Positions 41,865 through 51,399 of a stretch of DNA of 64,000 bases are shown here, piece by piece (within the stretch, counting starts at the first letter, position 1; each line of letters begins with the position of its first letter). A model generated the notes under the pieces. It did not search any database. It was not told the origin of the DNA and saw only the letters and a program-made list of their open reading frames with translations. The stretch spans positions 71,269 to 135,268 of the forward strand of contig JAQUXR010000003.1 in NCBI GenBank assembly GCA_028692275.1, written 5' to 3'. Origin of the DNA: Frisingicoccus sp009929615. Its GTDB lineage: Bacteria; Bacillota; Clostridia; Lachnospirales; Lachnospiraceae. The position numbers were made by a program, and so were the translations under genes.

Positions 41865-43240
41865 TCATCGACCGCCTTTCTTTGTTTCTTCATGTGTTTT
41901 CTGGCCCATATAAAACATATAATATGTGCTGCCAGAGTAATCACCCACGATATTGGATAGGATATATAAATCGTCTGTACCGTATGAAACTCAGGAATTT
42001 GAAAAATCGTCGCAAGCCATACAAGGCGAAGGCCACAGGCCCCGATTAGGGATACAATCATCGGAAGTACGGAATAGCCAATACCCCTGAGGGAACCTAC
42101 CATAACATCCATCATACCACAGAGTGCATAAGTGGAAGCAATCACCCTGAGGCGATTCATTCCCGCACCGATAACTTCGGCACTGGATGAATAAACGGAT
42201 AATAACTGATTTCCGAAAAGAACACAGGCATTTCCCAACACTAAACCGACAATCAGCACACATACCTGCCCGCTGAATAATATTCGGTTAATACGTTTGT
42301 ACTGCCCTGCTCCCATATTCTGACTTGTAAAAGATAATGTTGCCTGATGAAAAGCATTCATAGCCACATAGACAAAGCCTTCAATATTCGCCGCCGCAGA
42401 ATTTCCTGCCACAACGGTTGCTCCAAACAAGTTAATGGATGACTGAATCATAACATTCGCCAATGAGAATATCATTCCCTGAACCCCCGCCGGAATACCG
42501 ATTCGTAAAATTCGCAGAAGTTTGTCCTTATGAATACGAAGCTTCCGTGGCATGAGTTTCATAGCGCCCTCTTCCCGCATAAGGCATCTCACAACCAGTG
42601 CAGCTGAAATACATTCGGAAATAACCGTTGCCGTAGCAACACCGGCCACATCCATTTTAAATTGAATAACAAAAATAAGATTCAAAACAACATTAATGAC
42701 ACCGGCTCCGCTCAGGTAAAACAGGGGCCTCTTTGTATCTCCCACCGCTCTTAAAATAGCACTTCCGAAGTTGTAAATCATCGTTGCCGGCATACCCAGA
42801 AAATAAATTTTCAGATACAGGGTTGCCAGGTCCAGAACCTCCGGCGGTGCCTGCATCCAGGTCAGTATCAGGCGGGCACTGAAAAAACCACCGATAGCCA
42901 GAAAAATACCGCTGAACACACTGAGCAACATGGCGGTATGGACGGTTTCACTTAAATCCTTTTCTTTCTTTGCACCATAACATAGGCCTGTCAAAACATT
43001 GGCTCCGACAGATAACCCTATAAATAAATTGGTCAGCAGATTGATTAAAGCACCATTCGAACCAACGGCTGCCAGAGAGTGGTCTCCGGCGAAACGTCCA
43101 ACGACTACTATATCCGCTGCATTAAATAAAAGCTGTAAAATGCTTGAACAGACCAAGGGAAGGGTAAAAATCAACATCTTCCTTAAAATCGGACCACTGC
43201 ACATGTCCATTTCATAGCGTTTTTCCTGTTTCTCTTTCAT
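41861..43240 (-). CDS. MATE family efflux transporter
   Basis: 459 aa, twelve helices, opening with GPILRKMLIFTLPLVCSSIL and FNAADIVVVGRFAGDHSLAA. Typical MATE exporter (NorM/DinF-like). Coupled by ATGA overlap to the DegV gene. Third MATE gene in the window; the three proteins are clearly different in sequence, so this is not a recent duplication. Confidence 0.9.
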   Translation of the reverse strand: MKEKQEKRYEMDMCSGPILRKMLIFTLPLVCSSILQLLFNAADIVVVGRFAGDHSLAAVGSNGALINLLTNLFIGLSVGANVLTGLCYGAKKEKDLSETVHTAMLLSVFSGIFLAIGGFFSARLILTWMQAPPEVLDLATLYLKIYFLGMPATMIYNFGSAILRAVGDTKRPLFYLSGAGVINVVLNLIFVIQFKMDVAGVATATVISECISAALVVRCLMREEGAMKLMPRKLRIHKDKLLRILRIGIPAGVQGMIFSLANVMIQSSINLFGATVVAGNSAAANIEGFVYVAMNAFHQATLSFTSQNMGAGQYKRINRILFSGQVCVLIVGLVLGNACVLFGNQLLSVYSSSAEVIGAGMNRLRVIASTYALCGMMDVMVGSLRGIGYSVLPMIVSLIGACGLRLVWLATIFQIPEFHTVQTIYISYPISWVITLAAHIICFIWARKHMKKQRKAVDE

Positions 43241-43278
43241 GACTCTTTTCTTCCCCCGTATAACTTTACAAATAATTA

Positions 43279-44589
43279 TTATTCTGCTTTAAACTGTCTG
43301 CCCAGGTTTTCGATTGCATATAACGGCAGATTGATAAGCCATTCTTCTTCCTTATAATCCGCCATTGAAGTACGTATGGAAAGCTTTGGATTATATTTCA
43401 TATAATAGGTTTTCAGACTTTTCGCTTTAAGATTAATCTCTGCTTTCACTTCAATTGGAATGACCTGTTCGCCGTTGTCAATAACAAAATTAACCTCACA
43501 GGAACCACGATCATTCGTAAAATAAGAAATATATAAATCAGGGATTGATACCAGTTGCTGCAAAACATACTGTTCTGTTAATGCACCTTTAAATTCTATA
43601 AATAAATCATTACCATCAAGCAATGTTCGTTGCCTCAATCCTGTCATGCAGCCAAGCAAGCCAACATCAAGAATAAACAACTTAAAGGCTTTCAAATCCT
43701 CATATGCCTTCAACGGAAGGTTTGGAGCGTTAATGCGGCCAACTTTGTGAACCAGTCCACAATCCGACAACCAAAGAATAGCCGTTTCATATTCTTTGGC
43801 TCTGGCTCCTTCACGCACAAGTCCATAGATAAATTTTTTATTTTCCTTAGACAGTTGGGATGGAATGCTATTCCACAGCATACGTATCTTAGGCACCATA
43901 TCATTTGGTGCGTGCTTTGAAAAATCTTGCTCATAGGCTGCGAGAATACGTTTCTGAATTTCGCGGACTTCATTGAAATTTTTTTCTTCGACAAAGGACA
44001 AAACCGCTTCAGGCATACCACCTACAAAATAATACTGCTTAAGTGCATCAATATATACATGCTTAAAGCTTTTTACCATCTGATAATCCTGACTATCCAT
44101 CAACTCAACGAAACGCTCATTTCCTGTTGCCATCATAAATTCTTTAAATGACATAGGATATAATTTCAAAAAATTTACTTTCCCCACAGGGAAGGATGTG
44201 CCTCCATGCAAGGCAATTCCCAATAATGAACCAGCACAAACAATATGATACTGTGGTGCGTTTTCATAGAAATATTTAAGACTGGAAAGTGCCTTTGGAA
44301 CTTCTTGAACCTCATCAAAAATCAACAGCGTATTTTCACAATCTATTTTTCTTCCGGCATAAAGCTCTAAACCCATAATCAAACGTTCCGTATCCAAATC
44401 TGTCGAGAACAACTCAGCCATTCTGGAATTGGAATCAAAATTAATATAAACTGTATCAGCATAAGATTGTCTTCCGAACTCTTTCATAAGCCAGGTTTTA
44501 CCAACCTGTCTTGCTCCCTCAATAATTAGAGGCTTTCGGTTTTTACTTCTTTTCCATTGATTTAAATTTTCAATTGCATATCTATACAC
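43279..44589 (-). CDS. AAA ATPase with DUF4143 domain
   Basis: About 436 aa. AAA_14 domain with Walker A IIEGARQVGKTWLMKEF and Walker B TLLIFDEVQEV, then GSLLGIALHGGTSFPVGKV; the C-terminal DUF4143 region ends with a nuclease-like stretch (VNFVIDNGEQVIPIEVKAE) that resembles PD-(D/E)xK folds. Function is unknown; such proteins are frequent, patchily distributed accessory genes. The frame opens with an ATG at 44607 that overlaps GGAGG; the GTG at 44589, seven bases after it, is the more likely start. Own AT-rich flanks suggest independent acquisition. Confidence 0.87.
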   Translation of the reverse strand: MYRYAIENLNQWKRSKNRKPLIIEGARQVGKTWLMKEFGRQSYADTVYINFDSNSRMAELFSTDLDTERLIMGLELYAGRKIDCENTLLIFDEVQEVPKALSSLKYFYENAPQYHIVCAGSLLGIALHGGTSFPVGKVNFLKLYPMSFKEFMMATGNERFVELMDSQDYQMVKSFKHVYIDALKQYYFVGGMPEAVLSFVEEKNFNEVREIQKRILAAYEQDFSKHAPNDMVPKIRMLWNSIPSQLSKENKKFIYGLVREGARAKEYETAILWLSDCGLVHKVGRINAPNLPLKAYEDLKAFKLFILDVGLLGCMTGLRQRTLLDGNDLFIEFKGALTEQYVLQQLVSIPDLYISYFTNDRGSCEVNFVIDNGEQVIPIEVKAEINLKAKSLKTYYMKYNPKLSIRTSMADYKEEEWLINLPLYAIENLGRQFKAE

Positions 44590-44691
44590 TATTACACCTC
44601 CATACAATAATATATATTATAATATGGTTTTGCAAAAATTACAATGAAATTCTGATGCCGAATCACATTTTTTACAGCGAATATAGAAAAA

Positions 44692-44744
44692 AATCCCTTT
44701 TTGAATAGATTTTAATGACTCCTACTATCTACTCAAAAGGGATT
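44692..44744. terminator. aspS terminator
   Basis: Stem AATCCCTTTTTGAATAGAT with ATCTACTCAAAAGGGATT, minor mismatches, flanked by A-run on the left and T-run on the right. On the minus strand it follows the aspS stop by 14 bases. Confidence 0.85.
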
Positions 44745-44757
44745 CTTTTTATTCACA

Positions 44758-46503
44758 TTAATCTCTGACTTTGATATGGGTTTCACGAAGCTGTTTTTCC
44801 GACACTTCATTTGGCGCACCACACATCAAATCCTGGGCACTGCTGTTCATAGGGAAGGCAATAACTTCCCGGATATTCTCTTCGTTGCGGAGGAGCATAA
44901 TCATACGGTCTACACCCGGTGCCATTCCGGCATGAGGCGGTGCTCCAAACTGAAATGCGTTGTAGAGAGCTCCGAATTTTTCTCTCAACGTTTCCTCGTC
45001 ATAGCCTGCGATTTCAAAAGCTTTTACCATAATTTCAAGGTCATGGTTTCTGACTGCACCGGAAGATAATTCAATACCGTTACACACAATATCGTACTGG
45101 TAAGCCAGAATATCCAATGGATCCTTTGTATTCAACGCTTCTAAACCACCCTGTGGCATGGAGAAAGGATTATGAGTGAACCCGATTTCTTTTGTCTCTT
45201 CATCCACTTCATACATCGGGAAGTCATTGACGTAACAAAAACGGTAGGATTTTTCTTCAAGCAAGTTCAGACGTTTTCCGAGTTCATCACGAATCTGTCC
45301 GGCATATTTACATGCCATTTTTTCATTGGCCGCAATAAAGAAAATCGTATCTCCTGCATTAAGACCAGCCATATCTGCCAGCTCTTTTTTCATATCCTCA
45401 GGAATGAATTTATCAATTGGTCCTTTGTAACTCATATCCTCTAAAACTTCCAGGTATCCAAGACCTGCCATGCCGATTTCCTGAGCAAATTTTAAAAGCT
45501 TTTCATGAAAACCTTTAGAGAGGTCTGCATGGACACGAATGGCACGAACGGTCTTTTTGTGGAATGGCTTAAAGGTACATCTCTGGAAGAAATCTGTAAC
45601 ATCAATAATTCTTAATGGATTTCTTAAATCCGGTTTATCGGAACCAAATTCCAGCATCGCCTGTTTATAACTGATAATAGGAAATGGGGCTGCTGTCACT
45701 TCATAACCTTCCGGCGCAAATTTTTTGAAGGTTTCGTATAAGACTTCTTCACCAACTGCGAAAACCTCTTCCTGAGTTGCAAAACTCATTTCAAAATCAA
45801 GCTGATAGAATTCCCCCGGTGAACGGTCTGCACGGGCATCTTCATCTCTGAAACACGGTGCTATCTGGAAGTATTTATCAAATCCAGCTGTCATTAATAG
45901 CTGTTTATACTGCTGAGGTGCCTGAGGAAGTGCATAGAATTTACCCTTATGCACACGGGAAGGGACAATATAATCTCTGGCTCCCTCCGGAGAGGATGCA
46001 CATAAAATAGGTGTCTGGATTTCCATAAAGTCCATGCTGCTCATCTTTTCGCGAATAAACTGAATAACTTTAGAACGGAAAAGAATATTTTCTTTCACCT
46101 TCTGGTTTCTTAAATCCAAATAACGATATTTCAAACGCACATCTTCACGAATATCTTTGGATGCTGTAATTTCAAAAGGCAAATCTCTGTAAACCTTGCC
46201 CAGTATATCCACTTTTCCGACTTCAAGTTCGATGGTTCCTGTAGCAATCTTCGGATTATAGGTTTCTTCATCACGTTCACGAATAACACCTTCTACAGAA
46301 ATACACTGTTCCTTACGAATACCCTTAAACAAATCTGTATTTCTGAAAACCACCTGCACAATGCCATACATATCTCTCAAATCAACGAAAGATACACCGC
46401 CATGATCTCGGATATTTTCAACCCATCCTGCTAATTTAATCTGTGAGCCGATATCACTTTCACTTACCTGATTCATTGTTTTGCTGCGATATACATTTGC
46501 CAT
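44758..46503 (-). CDS. aspS: Aspartyl-tRNA synthetase, probably non-discriminating
   Basis: 581 aa class IIb synthetase of bacterial type: N-terminal OB anticodon-binding domain (about 1-105), catalytic domain with motif 2 FRDEDARADRSPGEFYQLD, the GAD insertion and motif 3 (GAPPHAGMAPGVDRMIMLL). In the anticodon domain the residue after RD is His34 (IRDHGG), as in non-discriminating AspRS of Pseudomonas, where E. coli has Leu; the second determinant Lys also appears to be absent (RDEET). The enzyme may thus charge tRNA-Asn with Asp. The frame opens at 46545 within the T-box terminator; AGGGAG before the ATG at 46503 fixes the start. Confidence 0.93.
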   Translation of the reverse strand: MANVYRSKTMNQVSESDIGSQIKLAGWVENIRDHGGVSFVDLRDMYGIVQVVFRNTDLFKGIRKEQCISVEGVIRERDEETYNPKIATGTIELEVGKVDILGKVYRDLPFEITASKDIREDVRLKYRYLDLRNQKVKENILFRSKVIQFIREKMSSMDFMEIQTPILCASSPEGARDYIVPSRVHKGKFYALPQAPQQYKQLLMTAGFDKYFQIAPCFRDEDARADRSPGEFYQLDFEMSFATQEEVFAVGEEVLYETFKKFAPEGYEVTAAPFPIISYKQAMLEFGSDKPDLRNPLRIIDVTDFFQRCTFKPFHKKTVRAIRVHADLSKGFHEKLLKFAQEIGMAGLGYLEVLEDMSYKGPIDKFIPEDMKKELADMAGLNAGDTIFFIAANEKMACKYAGQIRDELGKRLNLLEEKSYRFCYVNDFPMYEVDEETKEIGFTHNPFSMPQGGLEALNTKDPLDILAYQYDIVCNGIELSSGAVRNHDLEIMVKAFEIAGYDEETLREKFGALYNAFQFGAPPHAGMAPGVDRMIMLLRNEENIREVIAFPMNSSAQDLMCGAPNEVSEKQLRETHIKVRD

Positions 46504-46531
46504 TTTCTTTCTCCCTTTCTTTTCTTCAAAC

Positions 46532-46803
46532 AAAAAACTGCCCATCCTGAAATTTTACTTTCAGGACGAACAGTGTATTTACTATCCGCGGTACCACCTG
46601 ACTTACTGTCATAATATATAACAGTCACTTTCATGACCTGCTGTTTTAACGTCCAGCCCACGGCGCCCCTACTTATCAACTGTCTTGATGTTCAGTTTGC
46701 AGCTGTTAGAGTGTTATTCCTGAAAATTCACTTTACGGATATCCCACCATCATCCGCTCTCTGGAAACGATAATTTACAGTACTTCTTTCTGTCTTTGCT
46801 TTT
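46532..46803 (-). ncRNA. T-box leader of aspS, apparent specifier AAC (Asn)
   Basis: Minus-strand leader with the T-box sequence AGGTGGTACCGCGGA (revcomp at 46583-46597), a following terminator (46532-46572: CTGTTCGTCCTGAAA / TTTCAGGATGGGCAG, then TTTTTT), and Stem I with AGAGAG and the GGTG apical loop in CGGATGATGGTGGGATATCCG. The lower helix CTG-T-AAATT / AATTT-T-CAG leaves an AGTA / GAATAACA internal loop, the usual specifier position. The loop contains AAC followed by A (46713-46715) and no GAC or GAT codon. High tRNA charging should terminate transcription; uncharged tRNA allows aspS expression. Confidence 0.88.
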
Positions 46804-46809
46804 TTGTGA

Positions 46810-46838
46810 ATTTTAAACCATATCATTTTATTTGTCAA
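46810..46838 (-). promoter_or_regulatory. aspS promoter
   Basis: Minus-strand TTGACA (46833-46838) and TAAAAT (46810-46815) with 17-base spacing, about 20 bases beyond the stop of the permease gene. Starts the T-box transcript at about 46803. Confidence 0.8.
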
Positions 46839-46857
46839 GTTTTTTTTCACAAACTCC

Positions 46858-49104
46858 TTATTCGACATTTTTTAAAGCTTCATCCATTGGGATTCTTTCT
46901 ATTCGTCGGAACTGGAGCAATGCAACGATGCAGTAAACAACCATAACAATAATAAACATCTCTCCATAAATCTGTGGTGCTATGTAAAATGTCAGCCAGC
47001 CCGAAAAATCTTTAATAATCATCCGGAACAAAGCCTTTATCACCCAGGTGGAAATGACCAGACTGATAACTACAGAGAAAATAACCACCCATGTTGTTGC
47101 CATCAGATAAAGACGTCCTATCTCACTATTTTCATAGCCTAGGATTTTCACCATAGAAATAGACGTAGTGTTTTTCTCCACAATAAGCTTTGTGAGTAAA
47201 TAAATTAAAAGAGCCGCTAAAATAATCGCAAAGACATTAATCATATAAAACATTTTTCCCATAGATAAATCCAGCTGCCGGGATACCTTTGTTAAATCCT
47301 CCTCTGTAATACAGGATGCAATATAGTTTTCATCAATATCCGAAAGTTCTTTATTCGAAAAATATCCATTAAAATAATCTGCTTCCTTATCAAAGACTTT
47401 CACAAATTCCTCTGCCGGCATAAATACAGCCATAGCTGCCGGATAATCATAAATTCCCGTGATTTCAAAAGAATATTCGTTTTTCCCATAGGCCTCTCTG
47501 AGGGTAATTCTGTCCCCTTCGTGCAACCGGTATTTTTCTGCCATTCCCACAGAAATAGAAACGCCTTCCGAATCCAAACCGGCCTTCACATACTCGCTAT
47601 TTTCCGCAATGCCGTAGGCACTCACTTCTTCGCCGTCATTATCGTCGACGAAATATTTCAGCGATGTGACCGAATATTTTTCGGCTGAAGAATCTTCCGC
47701 TTCCACAGGGGCTTTCAATATATACTGGTAATCCGCCAGCATATTCGAAGATATTTCTTTTTGATAATGGGATAAAAGCGGCCCCATCATCATTCCAAAA
47801 AGCAATAAAATATTGGCAAAGACAATTCCTGCGAATAATGTCAAATAACTTGAACGGTTCTGAAGCATAATTCTCAGGCGAAAACGATTAAAGAACTTAA
47901 AGGCCGGCAGACGGATTGCCTTTTCCTTGTGTTTACGGCTCAAATCATGTCTCAAAAAAGCAAGTGGTGAAAAGGCCAATCGTCGAATAAGTACTACCGT
48001 ATTTGCCACTGCCATAATAAGTATCGGAATAATTGTTGTCAGTACAAAGGCTTCCCCATTCCATATGGTTTTATAGGTTGGCAGACTATAGCTGTTATAA
48101 TACATAGCTGCCACAATATTTTTAAACAGTGTGTATCCCAAAATATTTCCGACTAATGCGGCGGCCAGCGTAACCAGAACAGGCAGGGTCAAATAATGTT
48201 TCAGCATTTCGCCCTTGGTATAACCGGAAGCCCTCAGAGTTCCTATAACAGCTGACTCCTTGACAATCGTGTGGTTAATCGTCACCGAAAAGACAAATGC
48301 TAAAATAATTATCAGAATATACAAAAGGACAATCATCATGGTCCGGTCACCGCCCATATCTTCTCCGGTAAAGTTGATGGCCTGATTACTGTATCTCGGA
48401 ACATATTTTGTAACAGCCACATTTTCACCAAGCAACTCTAAAAAATCATCTGAAGCTTCTTTCTCTGCAATCTCATCCACCGGTACCGGATTATATTTCC
48501 ATGAATAATTATAATGCACAATCGGAGTATCAAAATGGTCAAACCCCTCTTCCGTCATAATCGCCACACCAAATTTCACTGCATCAAACATCATATCTGA
48601 ATTATCCGAAAAAAGTGCACTGTAATCCGAAAGAGCTACAAGTCCTGTGACCTTTAATTCTCTATCCCCAGACGTTATCCTATCCCCCACTTGAATATCG
48701 TTGTTATTGGCATACATCCGGTCCAAAGCAATTTCATTGTCTTTTTCCGGAAACGCCCCCTCCATAAGGTCTTCCAGATTAACAATCTCTCGTTTCTTGA
48801 AAATTCTCACCTTGCTGTCTGTATTTGTATCGGCATCGATATAGAAATCCGGATAAATTTTCACATTTTCTTCTAACCTATCTAGTACTTCCTCACTTGC
48901 CGCTTCCTGTAAAACGAAATGACCATCTTCAATATTATAAGTCTCAAAACTGTCATTGTATGCTTTAATCATACTGCCCCCGGCTACAAGAAAGCCGGAT
49001 ACAAAACCAATAGTTGCTGCCATAAAAAGAAAAATAACCAGATATTTCCCTATTTCCCCGGTAAATTCACGGGGAAGCCGTTTATTTAATGGATTTCTCA
49101 TCAA
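46858..49104 (-). CDS. ABC transporter permease, FtsX/MacB type
   Basis: 748 aa with an N-terminal helix (residues 20-45), a long extracytoplasmic region, three central helices (about 270-390), a further helix and periplasmic-type domain, and three C-terminal helices. This double FtsX arrangement is typical of single-subunit permeases that pair with a LolD/MacB-like ATPase, here the gene nine bases upstream. Such systems usually move peptides, lipids or antimicrobials or act mechanically. Its operon shares an operator palindrome with the 10-15 kb metal/stress block. Confidence 0.87.
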   Translation of the reverse strand: MMRNPLNKRLPREFTGEIGKYLVIFLFMAATIGFVSGFLVAGGSMIKAYNDSFETYNIEDGHFVLQEAASEEVLDRLEENVKIYPDFYIDADTNTDSKVRIFKKREIVNLEDLMEGAFPEKDNEIALDRMYANNNDIQVGDRITSGDRELKVTGLVALSDYSALFSDNSDMMFDAVKFGVAIMTEEGFDHFDTPIVHYNYSWKYNPVPVDEIAEKEASDDFLELLGENVAVTKYVPRYSNQAINFTGEDMGGDRTMMIVLLYILIIILAFVFSVTINHTIVKESAVIGTLRASGYTKGEMLKHYLTLPVLVTLAAALVGNILGYTLFKNIVAAMYYNSYSLPTYKTIWNGEAFVLTTIIPILIMAVANTVVLIRRLAFSPLAFLRHDLSRKHKEKAIRLPAFKFFNRFRLRIMLQNRSSYLTLFAGIVFANILLLFGMMMGPLLSHYQKEISSNMLADYQYILKAPVEAEDSSAEKYSVTSLKYFVDDNDGEEVSAYGIAENSEYVKAGLDSEGVSISVGMAEKYRLHEGDRITLREAYGKNEYSFEITGIYDYPAAMAVFMPAEEFVKVFDKEADYFNGYFSNKELSDIDENYIASCITEEDLTKVSRQLDLSMGKMFYMINVFAIILAALLIYLLTKLIVEKNTTSISMVKILGYENSEIGRLYLMATTWVVIFSVVISLVISTWVIKALFRMIIKDFSGWLTFYIAPQIYGEMFIIVMVVYCIVALLQFRRIERIPMDEALKNVE

Positions 49105-49113
49105 TACTCCCCC

Positions 49114-49812
49114 TTACCATTCCAAATCGACGGCTGGAATTTTCACATCATTATAATAATCCTTGCGAATCTGTCCATCTCTCAAAAGAATTACTCTGTC
49201 CGCCATATTTTTTATGGCATCATTATGAGTCACCATAATAACCGTATTGCCGTACTTCCGGTTCACATCCTCAATCAATTTTAAAATATCCTTTGAAGTA
49301 TTATAATCTAATGCTCCAGTAGGTTCATCACAAAGGAGAATATCCGGATTCTTTATGATTGCCCGACCAATAGCGGTTCTCTGCTGCTGTCCTCCGGACA
49401 ACTGATTCGGCAGTTTGTAACGATGTTCGTAAAGTCCCAGAGTCTTCAACAAATCATCAATTTCCAGGGCTTTATCGCTTAAATATTCTCCGACTTCGAT
49501 ATTCTCTTTCACATTCAGGTTTGGAATCAGATTATACATCTGAAAAACATACCCCAAATGTTTTCTCCGATATCTGGTCAATGCCTTATCTTTCATGTCT
49601 GCTGTTTTTTCACCCTCGATAGATATATATCCACTGTCAGCATCGTCGATACCGCCAATGATATTCAACAAAGTAGACTTTCCTGAACCGGATGGTCCCA
49701 ATAATACACAAATCTCTCCACGCTCAATATTAAAATTAATATCTTTTAATACCTCTACCCGGTTTCCATCATTTCCATAGCTTTTCTTTAAATCTTTGAT
49801 TTCCAAAAACAT
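49114..49812 (-). CDS. ABC transporter ATP-binding protein, LolD/MacB type
   Basis: 232 aa. Walker A GPSGSGKSTLLN, Q-loop YVFQMYNLIPNLNVKENIEVG, signature LSGGQQQRTAIGRAI, Walker B ILLCDEPTGALD, and switch MVTHN. This is the MacB/LolD/SalX branch of ATPases that pair with FtsX-like permeases. First gene of a two-gene operon with a clear promoter and a TTAGTT..AACTAA operator just upstream. Confidence 0.92.
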   Translation of the reverse strand: MFLEIKDLKKSYGNDGNRVEVLKDINFNIERGEICVLLGPSGSGKSTLLNIIGGIDDADSGYISIEGEKTADMKDKALTRYRRKHLGYVFQMYNLIPNLNVKENIEVGEYLSDKALEIDDLLKTLGLYEHRYKLPNQLSGGQQQRTAIGRAIIKNPDILLCDEPTGALDYNTSKDILKLIEDVNRKYGNTVIMVTHNDAIKNMADRVILLRDGQIRKDYYNDVKIPAVDLEW

Positions 49813-49835
49813 CTAATATCACTCCTATTTTCAAA

Positions 49836-49879
49836 TTAGTTCAAACTAACCACATTCATTATAAATCCTGAATTTTGAA
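49836..49879 (-). promoter_or_regulatory. Promoter and palindromic operator of the FtsX-type ABC operon
   Basis: Minus-strand TATAAT at 49858-49863 with a CTTGTA/TTGTAA -35 about 16-17 bases upstream. The palindrome TTAGTTCAAACTAA (49836-49849) begins at the expected start site. On the minus strand GTTAGTTTGAACTAATT is identical to the DUF454 operon site over 17 bases. A separate perfect palindrome GTTATCGATAAC is at 49890-49901. Confidence 0.65.
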
Positions 49880-49920
49880 TTACAAGACTGTTATCGATAA
49901 CTTTTTTCATTAGCAAAAAA

Positions 49921-49954
49921 AGATGTACATCCTCCAAAAGGAGAATGCACATCT
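49921..49954 (-). terminator. metY terminator
   Basis: Stem AGATGT-CAT-CTCC / GGAG-ATG-ACATCT with two mismatches and loop AAAA; followed on the minus strand by a run of seven T. Ten bases after the metY stop. Confidence 0.85.
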
Positions 49955-49963
49955 TCTATCATT

Positions 49964-51268
49964 TTATAAAGCTTTAAATGCCTCGTTTAAGTCCTCGATA
50001 ATATCCTCAGCATTTTCAGTACCAATGGACAAGCGAATGGTGTTTGGCTTGATTCCCTGGTCTGCCAGTTCTTTCACATTTAACTGGGAATGGGTTGTTG
50101 ATGCCGGGTGAATCACCAGAGATTTCACATCTGCCACATTAGCAAGCAGTGAAAAGAGCTCCAGCTCATCAATAAATTTCTTGGCCCTATTCTCATCCCC
50201 TTTGATTTCAAAGGTAAAGATTGAACCGCCACCCTTTGGAAAATACTTCTGGTATAGTCTCTGCTGCTCTTCATCCTCAGATACTGCCGGATGATGCACC
50301 TTCTCGACCAATGGATGATTTTCAAGGTAAGACACAACCTTCAATGCATTTTCTACATGACGTTCTACTCTGAGGGAAAGGGTTTCCAATCCCTGAAGGA
50401 AAAAGAATGCATGGAATGGTGAAAGTGTTGCTCCCGTATCACGCAGGAGAATCGCACGAATCTTTGTAACAAAAGCTGCCGGACCAACGGCTTTCGTAAA
50501 GCTGATGCCATGGTAACTCGGGTCAGGCTCTGTAAGGGATGCAAATTTTCCGCTGGCTTCCCAGTCAAACTTTCCGCTGTCAATAATAACACCACCCACC
50601 GTTGTTCCATGACCGCCAATAAATTTTGTAGCTGAATGGACAACGACATCTGCACCATATTCAATCGGGCGGACCAGATAAGGCGTTGCAAAGGTATTGT
50701 CAACAACAAGAGGTATCTTATGTGCATGAGCTATCTGGGCAATTCTCTCAATATCAACCACATCTGAATTTGGATTCCCCAAAGTTTCTATATGGACCGC
50801 TTTTGTATTCTCCTGTATAGCGGCTTCAAGTTCTTCATAGTTAAACGGGTCTACAAAGGTTGCTGTAATTCCGTACTGTGGCAGTGTATGTGCTAAAAGG
50901 TTGTAAGTTCCGCCATAAATATTTTTTGCAGCTACAATATGGTCTCCGGCATGAGCCAGATTTTCAAAGGTATAGGCAATAGCCGCTGCACCGGATGCCA
51001 CCGCTAAAGCTGCCACACCGCCTTCAAGAGCTGCTATTCTCTGTTCAAAAACATCCTCGGTTGGATTGGTCAGCCGACCATAGATATTGCCTGCGTCACT
51101 AAGATTAAACCGGGCCTCTGCATGGGCTGAATTCTTAAAAACATAGGATGATGTCTGATAAATTGGTACGGCTCTGGCATCCGTTACCGGGTCTGGCTGT
51201 TCCTGTCCTACATGAAGCTGTAATGTTTCAAATTTAAAATTTCTTTCTGAATATGTTTTCTTTCCCAT
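49964..51268 (-). CDS. metY: O-acetylhomoserine sulfhydrylase (Cys/Met metabolism PLP enzyme)
   Basis: 434 aa PLP enzyme of the Cys/Met family. Signatures are YGRLTNPTEDVFEQRIAALEGG, KNIYGGTYNLL, VVDNTFATPYL and the PLP Lys in VVHSATKFIGGHGTT. Length and the ETLQLHVGQEQPDP N-terminus fit O-acetylhomoserine (thiol)-lyase, which makes homocysteine from O-acetylhomoserine and sulfide. No S-box or other methionine riboswitch is visible upstream. Single-gene transcript. Confidence 0.9.
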   Translation of the reverse strand: MGKKTYSERNFKFETLQLHVGQEQPDPVTDARAVPIYQTSSYVFKNSAHAEARFNLSDAGNIYGRLTNPTEDVFEQRIAALEGGVAALAVASGAAAIAYTFENLAHAGDHIVAAKNIYGGTYNLLAHTLPQYGITATFVDPFNYEELEAAIQENTKAVHIETLGNPNSDVVDIERIAQIAHAHKIPLVVDNTFATPYLVRPIEYGADVVVHSATKFIGGHGTTVGGVIIDSGKFDWEASGKFASLTEPDPSYHGISFTKAVGPAAFVTKIRAILLRDTGATLSPFHAFFFLQGLETLSLRVERHVENALKVVSYLENHPLVEKVHHPAVSEDEEQQRLYQKYFPKGGGSIFTFEIKGDENRAKKFIDELELFSLLANVADVKSLVIHPASTTHSQLNVKELADQGIKPNTIRLSIGTENAEDIIEDLNEAFKAL

Positions 51269-51399
51269 AATTTTTCCTCTTTTCTATATTGTATATATAT
51301 AATTCCTATCTGTTTACAAGGAAATAGTATCATGGAAATTCTAACATGTCTAATATGTAAAAACATGGGCTGGCTATAGGTTTGTTCTATAGCCGTTCA

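Noticed and set aside
43279..44589. AAA-DUF4143 protein as part of a defence island
   Set aside because: No restriction, CRISPR, abortive-infection or phage genes are around it; the neighbours are ordinary transport and translation genes.
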